Assembly: GCF_003182135.1 (NCBI RefSeq)
Contig: NZ_QGTL01000016.1
Span: 62,001 to 126,000, forward strand
DNA length: 64,000 nt
Direction of reading: 5' to 3'
From: Nocardia neocaledoniensis
GTDB taxonomy: Bacteria > Actinomycetota > Actinomycetes > Mycobacteriales > Mycobacteriaceae
The position numbers and the translations under genes were made by a program. Shown in pieces: positions 17,424-26,116 of the stretch; the first letter of the stretch is position 1, and each line of letters begins with the position of its first letter. The notes under the pieces were generated by a model. The model was given only the letters and a program-made list of their open reading frames with translations. It did no database searches and had not been told where the DNA came from.

Positions 17424-18923
17424 ATGACGAAGTCGGTTGCGGCGGGCGTGCTGCCCGCGCACCCCGAGGCGTCCTATATCGATGGCACCTGGGTTCCGGT
17501 GTCGTCCTCGGAGACCTTCGAGGTCGTCAATTGCAGCACCGAGGAGGTCGTGACCTCTGTCGGCGCGGCGAGCGCCGACGACGTGGACGCCGCCGTCACG
17601 GCCGCGCGCCGGGCCTTCGACACCGGCCCGTGGCCGCTGCTGTCGCCGGCCGAGCGGGCCGGGTACCTGCGGGCGATCGCCGCCGAACTGACCAGACGGG
17701 GTGACGATTTCGCGCGGTTGTGGTCGATCGAGTCCGGCATCGTGTACTCCCTGGCGCAGACCCGGCTGCCGCTGTTCCTGTCGGGCGCGTTCAACGCCTA
17801 TGCCGATCTGGCGGAGTCGTTCCCGTTCCGGGAGCAGCACACGCCCGCGGCGGGGGGTGCCGGGTTGCTCGTGCGCGAACCGGTGGGCGTCGTCGCCGCG
17901 ATCGTCCCGTGGAACGGGCCCGCGGGCCTGATGGCCTACAAATGCGCGCCCGCGTTGCTCGCCGGGTGCACGATCGTGTTGAAGCCGCCGCAGGAGGCGC
18001 CGACTTCGGCGTACCTCTTCGCCGAGATCTGCGACAAGGTGGGGCTGCCGCCGGGGGTGCTCAATGTCGTGACCGCCGACCGGCAGGTGTCGGAAACGTT
18101 GGTCCGCCACCCCGGTGTGGACAAGGTGACCTTCACCGGATCCACCGTGGCCGGCCGGACGATCGGCGCGATCTGCGCCGATCGGATGGCGCGCTGCACC
18201 CTCGAACTCGGTGGCAAGTCGCCCGCGCTCGTGCTCGACGACTACGACATCGAGACGGCGGCGAAGGTGCTCACCGGGGGCATCAGCTACCTGGCCGGTC
18301 AGGTGTGCCACAGCCTGACCCGCGTCATCGTGTCCGAGAAACGCCACGACGAACTGGCCGACGCACTCGGCGCGGCGATGAGCGCGGTCCGGGTCGGCGA
18401 CCCGTTCGACGACGCCGTCACCATGGGTCCGCTCGCCTCCGCGCGCCAGCGCGAACGCGTCGAAAGCTACATCGCCGCGGGGAAATCCGGCGGTGCGCGC
18501 CTGGTGACCGGTGGTGGTAGGCCGAGCGGGCTCGAGCGTGGCTTCTTCGTGGAGCCCACGGTGTTCGCCGGCGTCGACAACGGATCGGTGATCGCGACCG
18601 AGGAGATCTTCGGCCCGGTCCTCGCCGTGATCGCGGCGAAGGACGAGGACGATGCCGTCGCGCTGGCCAACGACAATCCGTACGGTCTCAACGCCTCCGT
18701 GTTCACCAACGATGCCGACCGGGCCTACCGGGTGGCGCGCAAGCTGCGGACCGGCACGGTCGGGCAGAACGGGCCGCGCACCGACTTCTCGATCGCTTTC
18801 GGTGGTTTCAAGCTGTCGGGCATCGGTCGCGAAGGCGGCTCGGAAGGGCTGCTGCCGTTCCTGGAAACCAAGACACTCGTGCTCGAGAACGAGCCGGCCG
18901 ATATCCCCGGCCTGGGTAACTGA
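17424..18923 (+). CDS. Aldehyde dehydrogenase
   Basis: A 499-residue aldehyde dehydrogenase with FTGSTVAGRT, LELGGKSP and GQVCHS (nucleophile Cys295). The ATG at 17424 follows a GAGAGGA ribosome site; an upstream in-frame GTG at 17406 lacks one. It is more like the enzyme encoded at 37255 (both have DYDIETA/DADLDAA stretches and similar C-termini) than those at 10.6-14.1 kb. An AT-rich palindrome lies just upstream and a terminator follows. Confidence 0.9.
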   Translation: MTKSVAAGVLPAHPEASYIDGTWVPVSSSETFEVVNCSTEEVVTSVGAASADDVDAAVTAARRAFDTGPWPLLSPAERAGYLRAIAAELTRRGDDFARLWSIESGIVYSLAQTRLPLFLSGAFNAYADLAESFPFREQHTPAAGGAGLLVREPVGVVAAIVPWNGPAGLMAYKCAPALLAGCTIVLKPPQEAPTSAYLFAEICDKVGLPPGVLNVVTADRQVSETLVRHPGVDKVTFTGSTVAGRTIGAICADRMARCTLELGGKSPALVLDDYDIETAAKVLTGGISYLAGQVCHSLTRVIVSEKRHDELADALGAAMSAVRVGDPFDDAVTMGPLASARQRERVESYIAAGKSGGARLVTGGGRPSGLERGFFVEPTVFAGVDNGSVIATEEIFGPVLAVIAAKDEDDAVALANDNPYGLNASVFTNDADRAYRVARKLRTGTVGQNGPRTDFSIAFGGFKLSGIGREGGSEGLLPFLETKTLVLENEPADIPGLGN

Positions 18924-18990
18924 TTCCGGTATCGATGCCGACGTGATCGCACCGGTCGTTGGCCGAGCGCCGTCCTGACCGATCGCGAAA

Positions 18991-19023
18991 AAGGGCTCCA
19001 CACATTCGATGTGTGGAGCCTTT
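18991..19023. terminator. Intrinsic terminator
   Basis: GGCTCCACACA pairs with TGTGTGGAGCC around TTCGA-type loop bases and is followed by TTT. It ends the aldehyde dehydrogenase transcript. Confidence 0.8.
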
Positions 19024-19059
19024 CGCCTTTTCGGGCGAGTGCGGCCGCAATATTTTCGA

Positions 19060-19077
19060 TGTCCATTTTCTTGGACA
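19060..19077. promoter_or_regulatory. Inverted repeat TGTCCA-N6-TGGACA
   Basis: TGTCCA-TTTTCT-TGGACA lies 140 bases before the secreted beta-propeller gene at 19218 and downstream of a terminator, so it belongs to the propeller gene's control region. Confidence 0.65.
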
Positions 19078-19217
19078 CCCGGCGGTCGGAACCGTGCCTA
19101 TCGTCGGAGCGGAACAGACGGCGGGCAAGAGCCGGAAATTCTGTCACAGCGCAATTCGCGCGATTCTTAGGTGGTTGGGGAGCAGTGGTGCTCGTCCGGC
19201 CGTGGGAGGTATCTCAG

Positions 19218-20351
19218 ATGTTCCGAACCAGGCGTGATCACGCGCGGCAGGCGACCGCGGGCTTCACGATGGCCTTGGTGCTCGCCGCGGGGAGTCTGCT
19301 GCATTCGGCGACCGCATCGGCCGAATCGGGCGCACGTTTCGTCGTGATCGGTGGCGCCGCGTCATCGAACATCAGCGTGCTCGGTCTCGACGACGCGGGC
19401 CGCCTGTCGACTGTGCCCGGCTCACCGTTCGCGTCCGGGACCGGCTCGCTGGCGGTGACGGTCACCCCGGACGGGCGCACGGTGTACTCGGTCAACACGG
19501 TGTCGGGCACGGTGAACGGTTTCCACCTCGGCGGTGACGGTGTGCTGACCCCGATCCCCGAGGCGGCGATCGAGCTGGGCGGGCCCGGCGTCGGAGCCGT
19601 GGCCTCGCCCGACGGGACACGGCTGTTCGTGACGAGCGGGTCGGTGACCAACGATCTGCGCACCTACTCGATCACCGCCTCCGGGGGACTGGTGCTCACC
19701 AGCTCGGTCCAGGTGCCCGGGGTGAGCGGCCTCAGCCAGCTCGCGATCTCGCCGGACGGTCGCTTCGTGTTCGCCGTGGGCTGGTTGGAGGCGACGGCGT
19801 TCAGCTTCGCTGTCGGCCCCGACGGTGGGCTGACTCTGGTCGATTCCGTCGGGGCGGGTCTGATGTCGACTCTTCCCGGAGTGACGCCCGACGGTCGTTT
19901 CCTCTATGTCAGCAACGAAGCGGGCGGCGACATCTCGGGATACGCGATCGGCGCCGACGGGTCACTGAATCCCGTGCCGGGGTCGCCGTTCCGTACCGGG
20001 CTGATGCCGCTGCCGCACGGTGCGATCTTCACCGCCGACAGTCGCCGGATGTACATGGCCGAGGCGATGGCGGGGCGGATCGGTGGGTTCCGGATCGCGG
20101 AGGACGGGTCGTTGAGCCCGCTGCCCGGATCGCCCTACCCGGCGCCCGCGGGCACGCTGCCGGGGCGCGTGGTCGTCGACTCGCGGACGCAACGGGTGTT
20201 CCTCATCGACACGCTCACCGTCGGCATCACGTCGCGGGTGCACACGTACGCGATGGCGCCGGACGGTCGCCTGACGCCGACCGGGGAGCCGGCCGTCGAC
20301 ACGGGGCTGATCTTCGCCGACGGCGCGAACGCGGCACTGGCAGAGCAGTGA
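19218..20351 (+). CDS. Secreted beta-propeller protein, lactonase/YncE-like
   Basis: A 377-residue paralogue of the propellers at 7641, 9435, 62405 and 63759. The signal peptide runs through TAGFTMALVLAAGSLLHSAT with likely cleavage after an Ala-rich stretch near residue 36. Blades include PDGRFLYVSNEAGG, GSPFRTGLMP and LPGSPYPAPAGTLPG, which closely match the others. GGAGG lies before the ATG. Unlike the divergent propeller pairs it stands alone, behind an 18-bp inverted repeat and ahead of the CitE-like gene. Extracellular lactone binding or hydrolysis is inferred from fold alone. Confidence 0.8.
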   Translation: MFRTRRDHARQATAGFTMALVLAAGSLLHSATASAESGARFVVIGGAASSNISVLGLDDAGRLSTVPGSPFASGTGSLAVTVTPDGRTVYSVNTVSGTVNGFHLGGDGVLTPIPEAAIELGGPGVGAVASPDGTRLFVTSGSVTNDLRTYSITASGGLVLTSSVQVPGVSGLSQLAISPDGRFVFAVGWLEATAFSFAVGPDGGLTLVDSVGAGLMSTLPGVTPDGRFLYVSNEAGGDISGYAIGADGSLNPVPGSPFRTGLMPLPHGAIFTADSRRMYMAEAMAGRIGGFRIAEDGSLSPLPGSPYPAPAGTLPGRVVVDSRTQRVFLIDTLTVGITSRVHTYAMAPDGRLTPTGEPAVDTGLIFADGANAALAEQ

Positions 20352-20353
20352 TG

Positions 20354-20373
20354 ATATTACATATATTATATTG
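20354..20373. promoter_or_regulatory. AT-rich element upstream of CitE-like gene
   Basis: ATATTACATATATTATATTG starts 2 bases after the propeller stop and ends 36 bases before the CitE-like ATG. Read on the other strand it contains ATAATATAT, the core shared with the other sites. Confidence 0.65.
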
Positions 20374-20409
20374 AGGAGATCCGCACAGCAGTTGCCAAGG
20401 AGGCACACG

Positions 20410-21303
20410 ATGAAACCGTACCGCTCGATGCTCTTCGTCCCCGGTCACAAGGGTTCCTGGGCCGACAAGGGCGTCGCCTCCGGCGCCGACGCGCTGATCC
20501 TCGACCTCGAGGACTCGGTGCCCGCCGCGGACAAGGTGGAGGCGCGCGGCACGGTCGCCGCGACCATCGACCGGCTCACCGCCGACGGCGTGCGTCCCGA
20601 CCTGTGGGTGCGCGCCAACCCGGAGGTCAGCGGGTTGCTCGGCGGCGACCTGGAAGCCGTCGTGCGGCCGGGCTTGGCCGGGCTGTTCCTGGCGAAGGTG
20701 TTCACCGCCGACGAGATCGTGCGCCTGGACGCGGTACTGAGCCACATCGAGCAGCGTGAGGGCATCGAGGTGGGCACCGTTCAGCTGATCGTGTCCTTCG
20801 AGACGGCGGTCTCGATGGCCCACTGCGAGGAGATCGCGGGCGCGAGCTCCCGGGTGGCGTCGCTGCTCGGCGCCACGGGCCCGAACGCCGACGTGGGGCG
20901 TGAGCTCGGCTTCGAATTCACCCCGGGCGGCCTCGAGACGCTGTACCTGCGCAGCCGGATCATCCTGGCGGCCAAGGCGAACGGCCTGCACCATCCGGTG
21001 ACCGGCGTGTGGCAGGACATCAAGGATCTCGACGGCGCGCGGCGCTTCTGCCTCGACAACCGGCAGCTGGGTTATCGCGGGCTGGTCGCCATCCACCCGT
21101 CGCACGTGGCCATCGCCAACGAGGTGTTCTCGCCGTCGCCGGAGACCGTCGACTACTGCCGGCGCATGATCGCGGCGTTCCAGGAGGCGGAGGCCGCCGG
21201 GAGCGCCGCGGTCGACTTCGAGGGCCAGCACATCGATCTCGCGCACGTGAAGACGGCGGAGGGCGTGATCGCACTGGCCGAGGCGGTGTCGGCCAACGCG
21301 TAA
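20410..21303 (+). CDS. HpcH/HpaI-type lyase, CitE-like
   Basis: A 297-residue TIM-barrel lyase of the citrate lyase beta / malyl-CoA lyase family. SMLFVPGHKG, the metal-ligand region LILDLEDSVP (about residue 38) and IVSFETA followed by the Asp-containing GPNADVGRELG are family features. The reaction is usually Mg-dependent retro-aldol cleavage of a 3-hydroxyacyl-CoA to acetyl-CoA plus an oxo acid. AAGGAGG precedes the ATG. A second, more distant CitE-like lyase is encoded at 23429 in the convergent operon. The substrate is unknown; citramalyl-CoA or a similar branched acid is a candidate given the hydratases nearby. Confidence 0.8.
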   Translation: MKPYRSMLFVPGHKGSWADKGVASGADALILDLEDSVPAADKVEARGTVAATIDRLTADGVRPDLWVRANPEVSGLLGGDLEAVVRPGLAGLFLAKVFTADEIVRLDAVLSHIEQREGIEVGTVQLIVSFETAVSMAHCEEIAGASSRVASLLGATGPNADVGRELGFEFTPGGLETLYLRSRIILAAKANGLHHPVTGVWQDIKDLDGARRFCLDNRQLGYRGLVAIHPSHVAIANEVFSPSPETVDYCRRMIAAFQEAEAAGSAAVDFEGQHIDLAHVKTAEGVIALAEAVSANA

Positions 21304-21315
21304 CCGGGACAACGA

Positions 21316-21346
21316 GAAGGGGGTGGCCGCGGCCACCCCCTTCTTC
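21316..21346. terminator. Intrinsic terminator between convergent genes
   Basis: GAAGGGGGTGGCC and GGCCACCCCCTTC form a 13-base perfect stem with a very short loop, followed by TTC. It lies between the CitE-like gene and the convergent MaoC gene and can serve both strands. Confidence 0.75.
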
Positions 21347-21360
21347 GTGTCACCAGGTGC

Positions 21361-21813
21361 TCAATCGACGATCAGCAGCACCGTCTCGGCGACGCAGGCG
21401 GGCTTGGCGGCGCCGCCGTCGAGCACGTACTTCGCGGTCACCGAAGCTCCGGCGGGAGTTTCGGTGACCTCCGTGATCGTCACGGTCGCCCGCAGCCGCG
21501 ACCCGGCGGGCAGGGGTGCCGGGAACCGGACCTTGTTGACGCCGTAGTTCACCCGGGCGGAGCCGAAGGTGAAGTCGAGCAGCTCCGGCCGGAAGTGCGA
21601 GATCAGCGACAGCGTGAGATAGCCGTGGGCGATGGTGGTGCCGTACGGCCCGGCGGCGGCCCGTTCGGGGTCGACGTGTATCCACTGCTCGTCGTCGGTG
21701 ACCTCGGCGAACGCGGAGATCCGCGCCTGATCGACGAGAAACGGCTCGCTCGGGCCGATAGGCTCACCCACGGCGGCGCGGACCTCGTCGAGGGTGGTGA
21801 ATACGCGGGGCAC
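21361..21813 (-). CDS. MaoC-like (R)-specific enoyl-CoA hydratase
   Basis: A 150-residue hotdog hydratase. The classical hydratase 2 segment is present: ISAFAEVTDDEQWIHVDPER, with the Asp and His of the active site, followed by GTTIAHGYLTLSLI. It hydrates an enoyl-CoA to the (R)-3-hydroxyacyl-CoA. The GTG start is supported by AGGAG 6 bases upstream. It is the last of five genes in the 25.5-21.4 kb operon. Confidence 0.88.
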   Translation of the reverse strand: MPRVFTTLDEVRAAVGEPIGPSEPFLVDQARISAFAEVTDDEQWIHVDPERAAAGPYGTTIAHGYLTLSLISHFRPELLDFTFGSARVNYGVNKVRFPAPLPAGSRLRATVTITEVTETPAGASVTAKYVLDGGAAKPACVAETVLLIVD

Positions 21814-21825
21814 GGTGTCTCCTGA

Positions 21826-22689
21826 TCAGTCGGTGGTGACGTCGACGGTGGCGTTGGGCCCGGCGGATTCGCCACCGGGACCGAACAATTCGAGTGCCAC
21901 CCCGTCGGGCACCGCGGTGGCGAGCAAGCGTGCGGGCTGTCCACAGAACAGCGGTGCCCGGCCGCGGTGACGCAGTTCGCGAATCGGTGCCCCGCCCATC
22001 AACCGGTGGACCTCCGCCAGCGCGATCGCCTGCAGCGGGCCGTGTACGACCAGCCCCGGATAGCCTTCCACGCCGGTGGCGTAGGGCCAGTCGTAATGGA
22101 TGCGGTGCGCGTTGGCGGTGGCCGCGGAGAACCGCGCGAGCAGGGACGGATCGGTCCGCAGCTCCCAGGCGTTGTCCGCCGCGCGGTGCAGGGGAGCGCG
22201 TGGCACGGTGCCCTCGGCGGCGGGAAGCTGTGCCGACCGGTCCGGTGCGGGCGCGGCCTCCCGGTAGATCAGATTCTGTGTCTCCTCGACGGCGAGCTGG
22301 TCGGTGTCGGTGAACAGCCGGATCCGCACGTCGACGACGACCAGCGCGCCCGATCGCCCGTTCTTCTCGGTCACCGAGACCACCTCGGCCTCGCGCCGCA
22401 CGGTCGAACCGACGAGAAGCGGTGTGTGGAAACGGATCTCACCGCCGGCGAACATGCGGCGCGGCAGCTCGACCGGCGGCAGGAACGAGCCGCGGCGCGG
22501 GTGTCCGTCGGCCCCGAGCACGCCGGAGGCGGCCCAGCGGGGCAGCGCGACCCAGTGCCACAGCGGCGGGAGCGGGTCACCGGGGCCGGGGGTGGGCAGG
22601 CCGTCGTCGAGCAGGGCGGCCAGTGCGGCGACGGGAGCGGGGTCGAGGAGTTCGGAGCTGGTCTCGAGGTGCGGTCGCCAGTCGGTCAC
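21826..22689 (-). CDS. HTD2/FAS1-like MaoC dehydratase, mesaconyl-C4-CoA hydratase-like
   Basis: A 287-residue double-hotdog protein. The N-terminal half has WHWVALPRWAASGVLGADGHP and PRRMFAGGEIRFHTPL, and the C-terminal half has the MaoC catalytic segment ANAHRIHYDWPYAT plus YPGLVVHGPLQAI. This layout is that of HTD2-like 3-hydroxyacyl dehydratases and of mesaconyl-C4-CoA hydratase from the 3-hydroxypropionate cycle. Its GTG start overlaps the SDR stop (ATGTGA). Next to a CitE-like lyase, a plausible role is hydration of a mesaconyl-type thioester to citramalyl-CoA, which the lyase would split. That role is an inference from context and layout. Confidence 0.7.
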   Translation of the reverse strand: MTDWRPHLETSSELLDPAPVAALAALLDDGLPTPGPGDPLPPLWHWVALPRWAASGVLGADGHPRRGSFLPPVELPRRMFAGGEIRFHTPLLVGSTVRREAEVVSVTEKNGRSGALVVVDVRIRLFTDTDQLAVEETQNLIYREAAPAPDRSAQLPAAEGTVPRAPLHRAADNAWELRTDPSLLARFSAATANAHRIHYDWPYATGVEGYPGLVVHGPLQAIALAEVHRLMGGAPIRELRHRGRAPLFCGQPARLLATAVPDGVALELFGPGGESAGPNATVDVTTD

Positions 22690-23432
22690 ATGAACCGCCC
22701 GCCGGTCACCTCGAGCACGGTGCCGGTCATGTACGAGGACATGTCGGAGGCGAGAAACAGTGCCACCGTGGCGATCTCGTCGATCTCTCCGGCCCTGCCC
22801 AGCGGGATCTCGGCCATCTTCTGGTCCCACACCTTCTGCGGCATGGCCTCGGTCATGGCGGTCCGGATCAGGCCGGGCTGGATGGCGTTGACGCGCACGC
22901 CCAGATGCGCGAGCTCCTTCGCCGCGGCCTTGGACAGACCGACGATGCCCGCCTTGGCCGCGGAATAGTTGGTCTGACCGGGCAGGCCGATCTTGCCCGA
23001 GAGCGAGGACATGTTGACGATGGCGCCGCTGCCGCGTTCCCGCATCACCGCACCGGCCAGCCGGGTGCCGTTCCAGGTGCCCTTGAGATGGACGGCGATG
23101 ACCTGGTCGAACTGGTCCTCGGTCATCTTGCGCATGGTCGCGTCGCGGGTGATGCCCGCGTTGTTGACCATCACGTCGACGGGGGAGAAGGATGCGGCGG
23201 CGGCGTCGATCAGAGCCTGTACGTCGTCGGCGACGGTGACGTCGCACCGCACCCCCCGGGCCACCTGCGCGCCGCCCAGCTTGTCGGCGGCCGCCTCGGC
23301 GGCGGCGCCGTCGATGTCACCGACGACAACGCGCGCGCCCTCGGCGACGAATCGTTCGGCGATGGCATAGCCGATGCCCTGGGCGGCGCCGGTGATCACG
23401 GCGGTCTTGTCGGCCAGAAGTGGTCCGGTCAT
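22686..23432 (-). CDS. Short-chain dehydrogenase/reductase, FabG-like
   Basis: A 248-residue classical SDR. The nucleotide motif TGAAQGIG (residues 14-21), NNAG (90-93), the catalytic Ser142/143, Tyr156 and Lys160 in NYSAAK are all present. It probably interconverts a 3-hydroxyacyl-CoA or alcohol with the ketone using NAD(P). The ATG overlaps the CitE-like stop by 4 bases and its stop overlaps the next GTG, so it is translationally coupled on both sides. Confidence 0.9.
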   Translation of the reverse strand: MTGPLLADKTAVITGAAQGIGYAIAERFVAEGARVVVGDIDGAAAEAAADKLGGAQVARGVRCDVTVADDVQALIDAAAASFSPVDVMVNNAGITRDATMRKMTEDQFDQVIAVHLKGTWNGTRLAGAVMRERGSGAIVNMSSLSGKIGLPGQTNYSAAKAGIVGLSKAAAKELAHLGVRVNAIQPGLIRTAMTEAMPQKVWDQKMAEIPLGRAGEIDEIATVALFLASDMSSYMTGTVLEVTGGRFM

Positions 23433-24328
23433 GGCAGTTCCTCACTGTCGGTGGTGGTGTCGAGCTGCGCCAGGATGCGGCGGGCGCGATCGAGCACGGG
23501 CTTGTCGACCATGGCGCCGTCGACGACGGCGACGCCCGAGTCGTCGGTGATGGCGGCGAAGATCTTTCGCGCCCAGGCCTGTTCGGCCGCAGTCGGCCGG
23601 AGCGCGGTGGCCACGGGGTCGAGCTGGCGCGGGTGGATGCAGAGTTTTCCGGTGAAGCCGAGGCGTCGGCCGTAGCGGGCGTCGTCGGCGACCAGGTCCG
23701 CGTCGTCGACGACGCCGGTGACACCGTCGACCGGGCCGGGCAGGCCCGCGGCGGCGGAGGCGAGGACCAGCGCGTGCCTGGCGCCGGCGAGTGCTTCGCG
23801 GTCGGTGGGGTCGACACCCAGTTCGGCGGCCAGGTCGAAGGTGCCGATCGCGAGCCGGTCCACGCCCGCCCTGGCCGCGATGGCGGCGGAATGCAGGACG
23901 CCCGCGGCGGTTTCGATCAGCGCGACGAGCAGCGGCCCGCTGCCGCCTGCCTTCGGGCGATACGGACTGCTCGCCCTGGCCTCGGTGACCGCATCGACGA
24001 TGCGATCGAGCACGCCGATCTCGGCCTTCGGCAGCACGATCGCGCAGCGCAGCGGTGCCAGCGCCGCGAGATCGTCCTCGTGCCAGGCCGTTCCGACGGC
24101 GTTGACGCGCACGGCGCAGTCGTTGCCCGCCTCGATCCAGGCGACGGCGTGCGCACGGGCGGCAGGCTTGGCGTCGGGGGCGACCGCGTCCTCGAGATCG
24201 AGCACGACCAGGCCGGGATTCGCCGCGGCGGCCTTGGCGAACCGTTCGGGACGGTCCGCCGGGACGAACAGCAGCGTCGACGCGACGCGGACGCGGGTGG
24301 CGAGATCGGTCGCGGTACGCGTGCTCAC
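23429..24328 (-). CDS. HpcH/HpaI-type lyase, CitE-like
   Basis: A 299-residue citrate-lyase-beta-like protein. STLLFVPADRP, VVLDLEDAV (metal and phosphopantetheine region), VALIETAAGV and IGTFDLAAELG with the second metal-ligand Asp are present, as is GFTGKLCIHP near the end. The family cleaves citramalyl-, malyl- or 3-hydroxy-3-methylacyl-CoA type substrates. In Mycobacterium tuberculosis the CitE-like Rv2498c also sits with a MaoC gene and an acyl-CoA dehydrogenase gene, and the gene mixture here is similar. GTG start overlaps the acyl-CoA dehydrogenase stop. Confidence 0.85.
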   Translation of the reverse strand: MSTRTATDLATRVRVASTLLFVPADRPERFAKAAAANPGLVVLDLEDAVAPDAKPAARAHAVAWIEAGNDCAVRVNAVGTAWHEDDLAALAPLRCAIVLPKAEIGVLDRIVDAVTEARASSPYRPKAGGSGPLLVALIETAAGVLHSAAIAARAGVDRLAIGTFDLAAELGVDPTDREALAGARHALVLASAAAGLPGPVDGVTGVVDDADLVADDARYGRRLGFTGKLCIHPRQLDPVATALRPTAAEQAWARKIFAAITDDSGVAVVDGAMVDKPVLDRARRILAQLDTTTDSEELP

Positions 24329-25488
24329 GCGTGCTTCTTCGCTTCGCGCACGAGCCCGCCGCCGATGATCAGGCGCTGGATCTCGCTGGTGCCCTCGTAC
24401 AGGCGCAGCAGCCGGACATCGCGGTAGATGTGCTCGACGGTCACTTCCCGCATGTACCCGCTGCCACCGTGGATCTGCACCGCGTTGTCGGCGACGCGCC
24501 CGACCATCTCGGTGCAGAACAGTTTGGCCACCGAGGGGGAGATGCGGCGGTCCTCGCCCGAGACGTACTTGGCGGCGGCGTCGCGCACGAGCGCGCGGCC
24601 CGCCATCACGCCGGTCTGCATGTCGGCGATCATCGCTTGGACCAGCTGGAAGTCGCCGATCGGGGTGCCGCCCTGGGTGACGGTGGCGGCATAGGCCACC
24701 GACTCGTCGAGCGCGCGCTGGGCGGTACCGACGGCGAGCGCGGCGATGTGCACGCGGCCCCGCGAGAGCGACGCCATCGCGGCCTTGTAGCCCACGTCCT
24801 CGGCGCCGCCGACCAGCGCGTCGGCGGGGACGCGGACATCGGTGAAGGTGACGTCGGCGGTCCAGGCGCCTTCCTGGCCCATCTTCGCGTCCTTGGGCCC
24901 GACGATGACACCCGGTGTGTCGGCGGGCACCAGGAACACCGCGATGCCGGGACCGTCGGGCCCGGGTTCGGCGGTGCGGGCGAAGGTGACGAACAGGTCG
25001 GCGAGCGGGGCGTTGGTGATGAACCGTTTCTGGCCGTCGATCACCCAGTCGTCGCCGTCGCGGCGGGCGCGGGTGCGCAGCCCCGCCGGGTTGGAGCCCG
25101 CGCCGGGCTCGGTGAGCGCGAAGGACGCCAGCACCTCACCCGCGGCGATGCGCTCGAGCCACTGCTTCTTCTGCGCGTCGGTGCCGTAGTTCACCAGCAC
25201 CTGTCCCGCGATGCCGTTGTTGGTGCCGAACAGCGAGCGCAGCGACAGTGAGGTGTAGCCGAACTCCATGGCCAGCTCGACATCCTGGGTGAGGTCGACG
25301 CCGAGACCACCCCACTGCTGGGGGATGGCGTAACCGAACAGGCCCATCTCCGCGGCTGCGTGACGGATGTCGTCAGGAATCGCGTTGGTCTCGAGGATCT
25401 CCTGCTCGCGCGGGACCACCTTGGTACGGATGAACGTACGGACGTGCGCCAGGATCGGCTCGAAGTCCTCGGCACTGAGTTCGGACAC
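24325..25488 (-). CDS. Acyl-CoA dehydrogenase
   Basis: A 387-residue flavin acyl-CoA dehydrogenase. The substrate and FAD loops ALTEPGAGSNPAG and QKRFITNAP are present, and the C-terminal RLYEGTSEIQR has the catalytic glutamate. The GTG at 25488 follows GAGGAG and starts the normal N-terminal helix; upstream in-frame codons run through the AT-rich promoter and are not coding. It is the first gene of the five-gene operon, divergent from the long operon at 25619, with two AT-rich elements between them. Confidence 0.9.
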   Translation of the reverse strand: MSELSAEDFEPILAHVRTFIRTKVVPREQEILETNAIPDDIRHAAAEMGLFGYAIPQQWGGLGVDLTQDVELAMEFGYTSLSLRSLFGTNNGIAGQVLVNYGTDAQKKQWLERIAAGEVLASFALTEPGAGSNPAGLRTRARRDGDDWVIDGQKRFITNAPLADLFVTFARTAEPGPDGPGIAVFLVPADTPGVIVGPKDAKMGQEGAWTADVTFTDVRVPADALVGGAEDVGYKAAMASLSRGRVHIAALAVGTAQRALDESVAYAATVTQGGTPIGDFQLVQAMIADMQTGVMAGRALVRDAAAKYVSGEDRRISPSVAKLFCTEMVGRVADNAVQIHGGSGYMREVTVEHIYRDVRLLRLYEGTSEIQRLIIGGGLVREAKKHA

Positions 25489-25520
25489 TCTCGGCTCCTC
25501 TGTGTTTGAGGCTGATACTA

Positions 25521-25550
25521 GATATAATATACAATGATATAATATATGAT
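25521..25550. promoter_or_regulatory. Tandem AT-rich elements in divergent promoter
   Basis: GATATAATATA occurs twice (25521 and 25537), 16 bases apart, 32 bases upstream of the acyl-CoA dehydrogenase GTG on the other strand. The 16-base phasing suggests two bound dimers or overlapping promoter and operator. Confidence 0.7.
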
Positions 25551-25592
25551 GAGCGAGAGGGTGCGGTAGCATCCGTTCGACACTGTCTAGTA

Positions 25593-25603
25593 CATAATAT
25601 ATT
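25593..25603. promoter_or_regulatory. AT-rich element before MaoC operon
   Basis: CATAATATATT lies 15 bases before the ATG of the MaoC gene. CATAAT could be a -10 hexamer, and the extended match to the shared core suggests operator overlap. Confidence 0.65.
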
Positions 25604-25618
25604 CCGAGAGGATGCGAC

Positions 25619-26080
25619 ATGGCTGGCCTGTATTTCGAGGAGTTCGAGCCGGGGATGGTCATCGACCACGTGAACCGCCGCACCGTCACCGAAGCCGACA
25701 ACACGCTGTTCAGCGTGATGACGCTGAACCTGGCGCCGCTGCACCTGGACGCCGAGTACAGCAAGGACTCCATCTACGGCCAGCGCCTGGTGAACAGCCT
25801 GTTCATCCTCGGCCTCGTCTCGGGTATCACCGTGCCGGAGACCACCCAGGGCACCACGCTGGGCAACCTCGGTTTCGAGCAGATCAAGTTCCCCAAGCCG
25901 GTGTTCCACGGCGACACCATCCACGTGCAGACCAAGATCGAGAGCAAGCGGGAATCCAAGAGCCGCACCGATTCCGGCATCGTGACCTTCCGCCACCTCG
26001 GCATCAACCAGCGCGACGAGGTGGTCTGTGACGCCGTGCGCGTCGGCCTGATGATGAAGCGTCCGGTCGAGCAGGCCTGA
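25619..26080 (+). CDS. MaoC-like hydratase
   Basis: A 153-residue single-hotdog protein starting GLYFEEFEPGMVIDHVNRRT. The region LAPLHLDAEYSKDS takes the place of the hydratase loop and keeps the His and Asp, followed by YGQRLVNSLF. This style resembles the MaoC protein encoded next to CitE and FadE19 in mycobacteria. It begins the long operon that continues through the thiolase gene. Likely role: hydration of a branched enoyl-CoA. Confidence 0.8.
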   Translation: MAGLYFEEFEPGMVIDHVNRRTVTEADNTLFSVMTLNLAPLHLDAEYSKDSIYGQRLVNSLFILGLVSGITVPETTQGTTLGNLGFEQIKFPKPVFHGDTIHVQTKIESKRESKSRTDSGIVTFRHLGINQRDEVVCDAVRVGLMMKRPVEQA

Positions 26081-26116
26081 TCCGGCCACCACGAACAGCA
26101 ACGAGGAGGACACGTC

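Noticed and set aside
25521..25603. Clustered AT-rich repeats considered as a replication origin, CRISPR or insertion-sequence ends
   Set aside because: Units are short, without regular spacer length, and there is no transposase, Cas or initiator gene nearby. Similar elements occur singly before many genes, which fits operators better.
24325..25773. Acyl-CoA dehydrogenase start placed far upstream at 25773
   Set aside because: The extra N-terminus would run through both AT-rich elements and the start of the divergent MaoC gene and has no dehydrogenase similarity; the GTG at 25488 has GAGGAG upstream.
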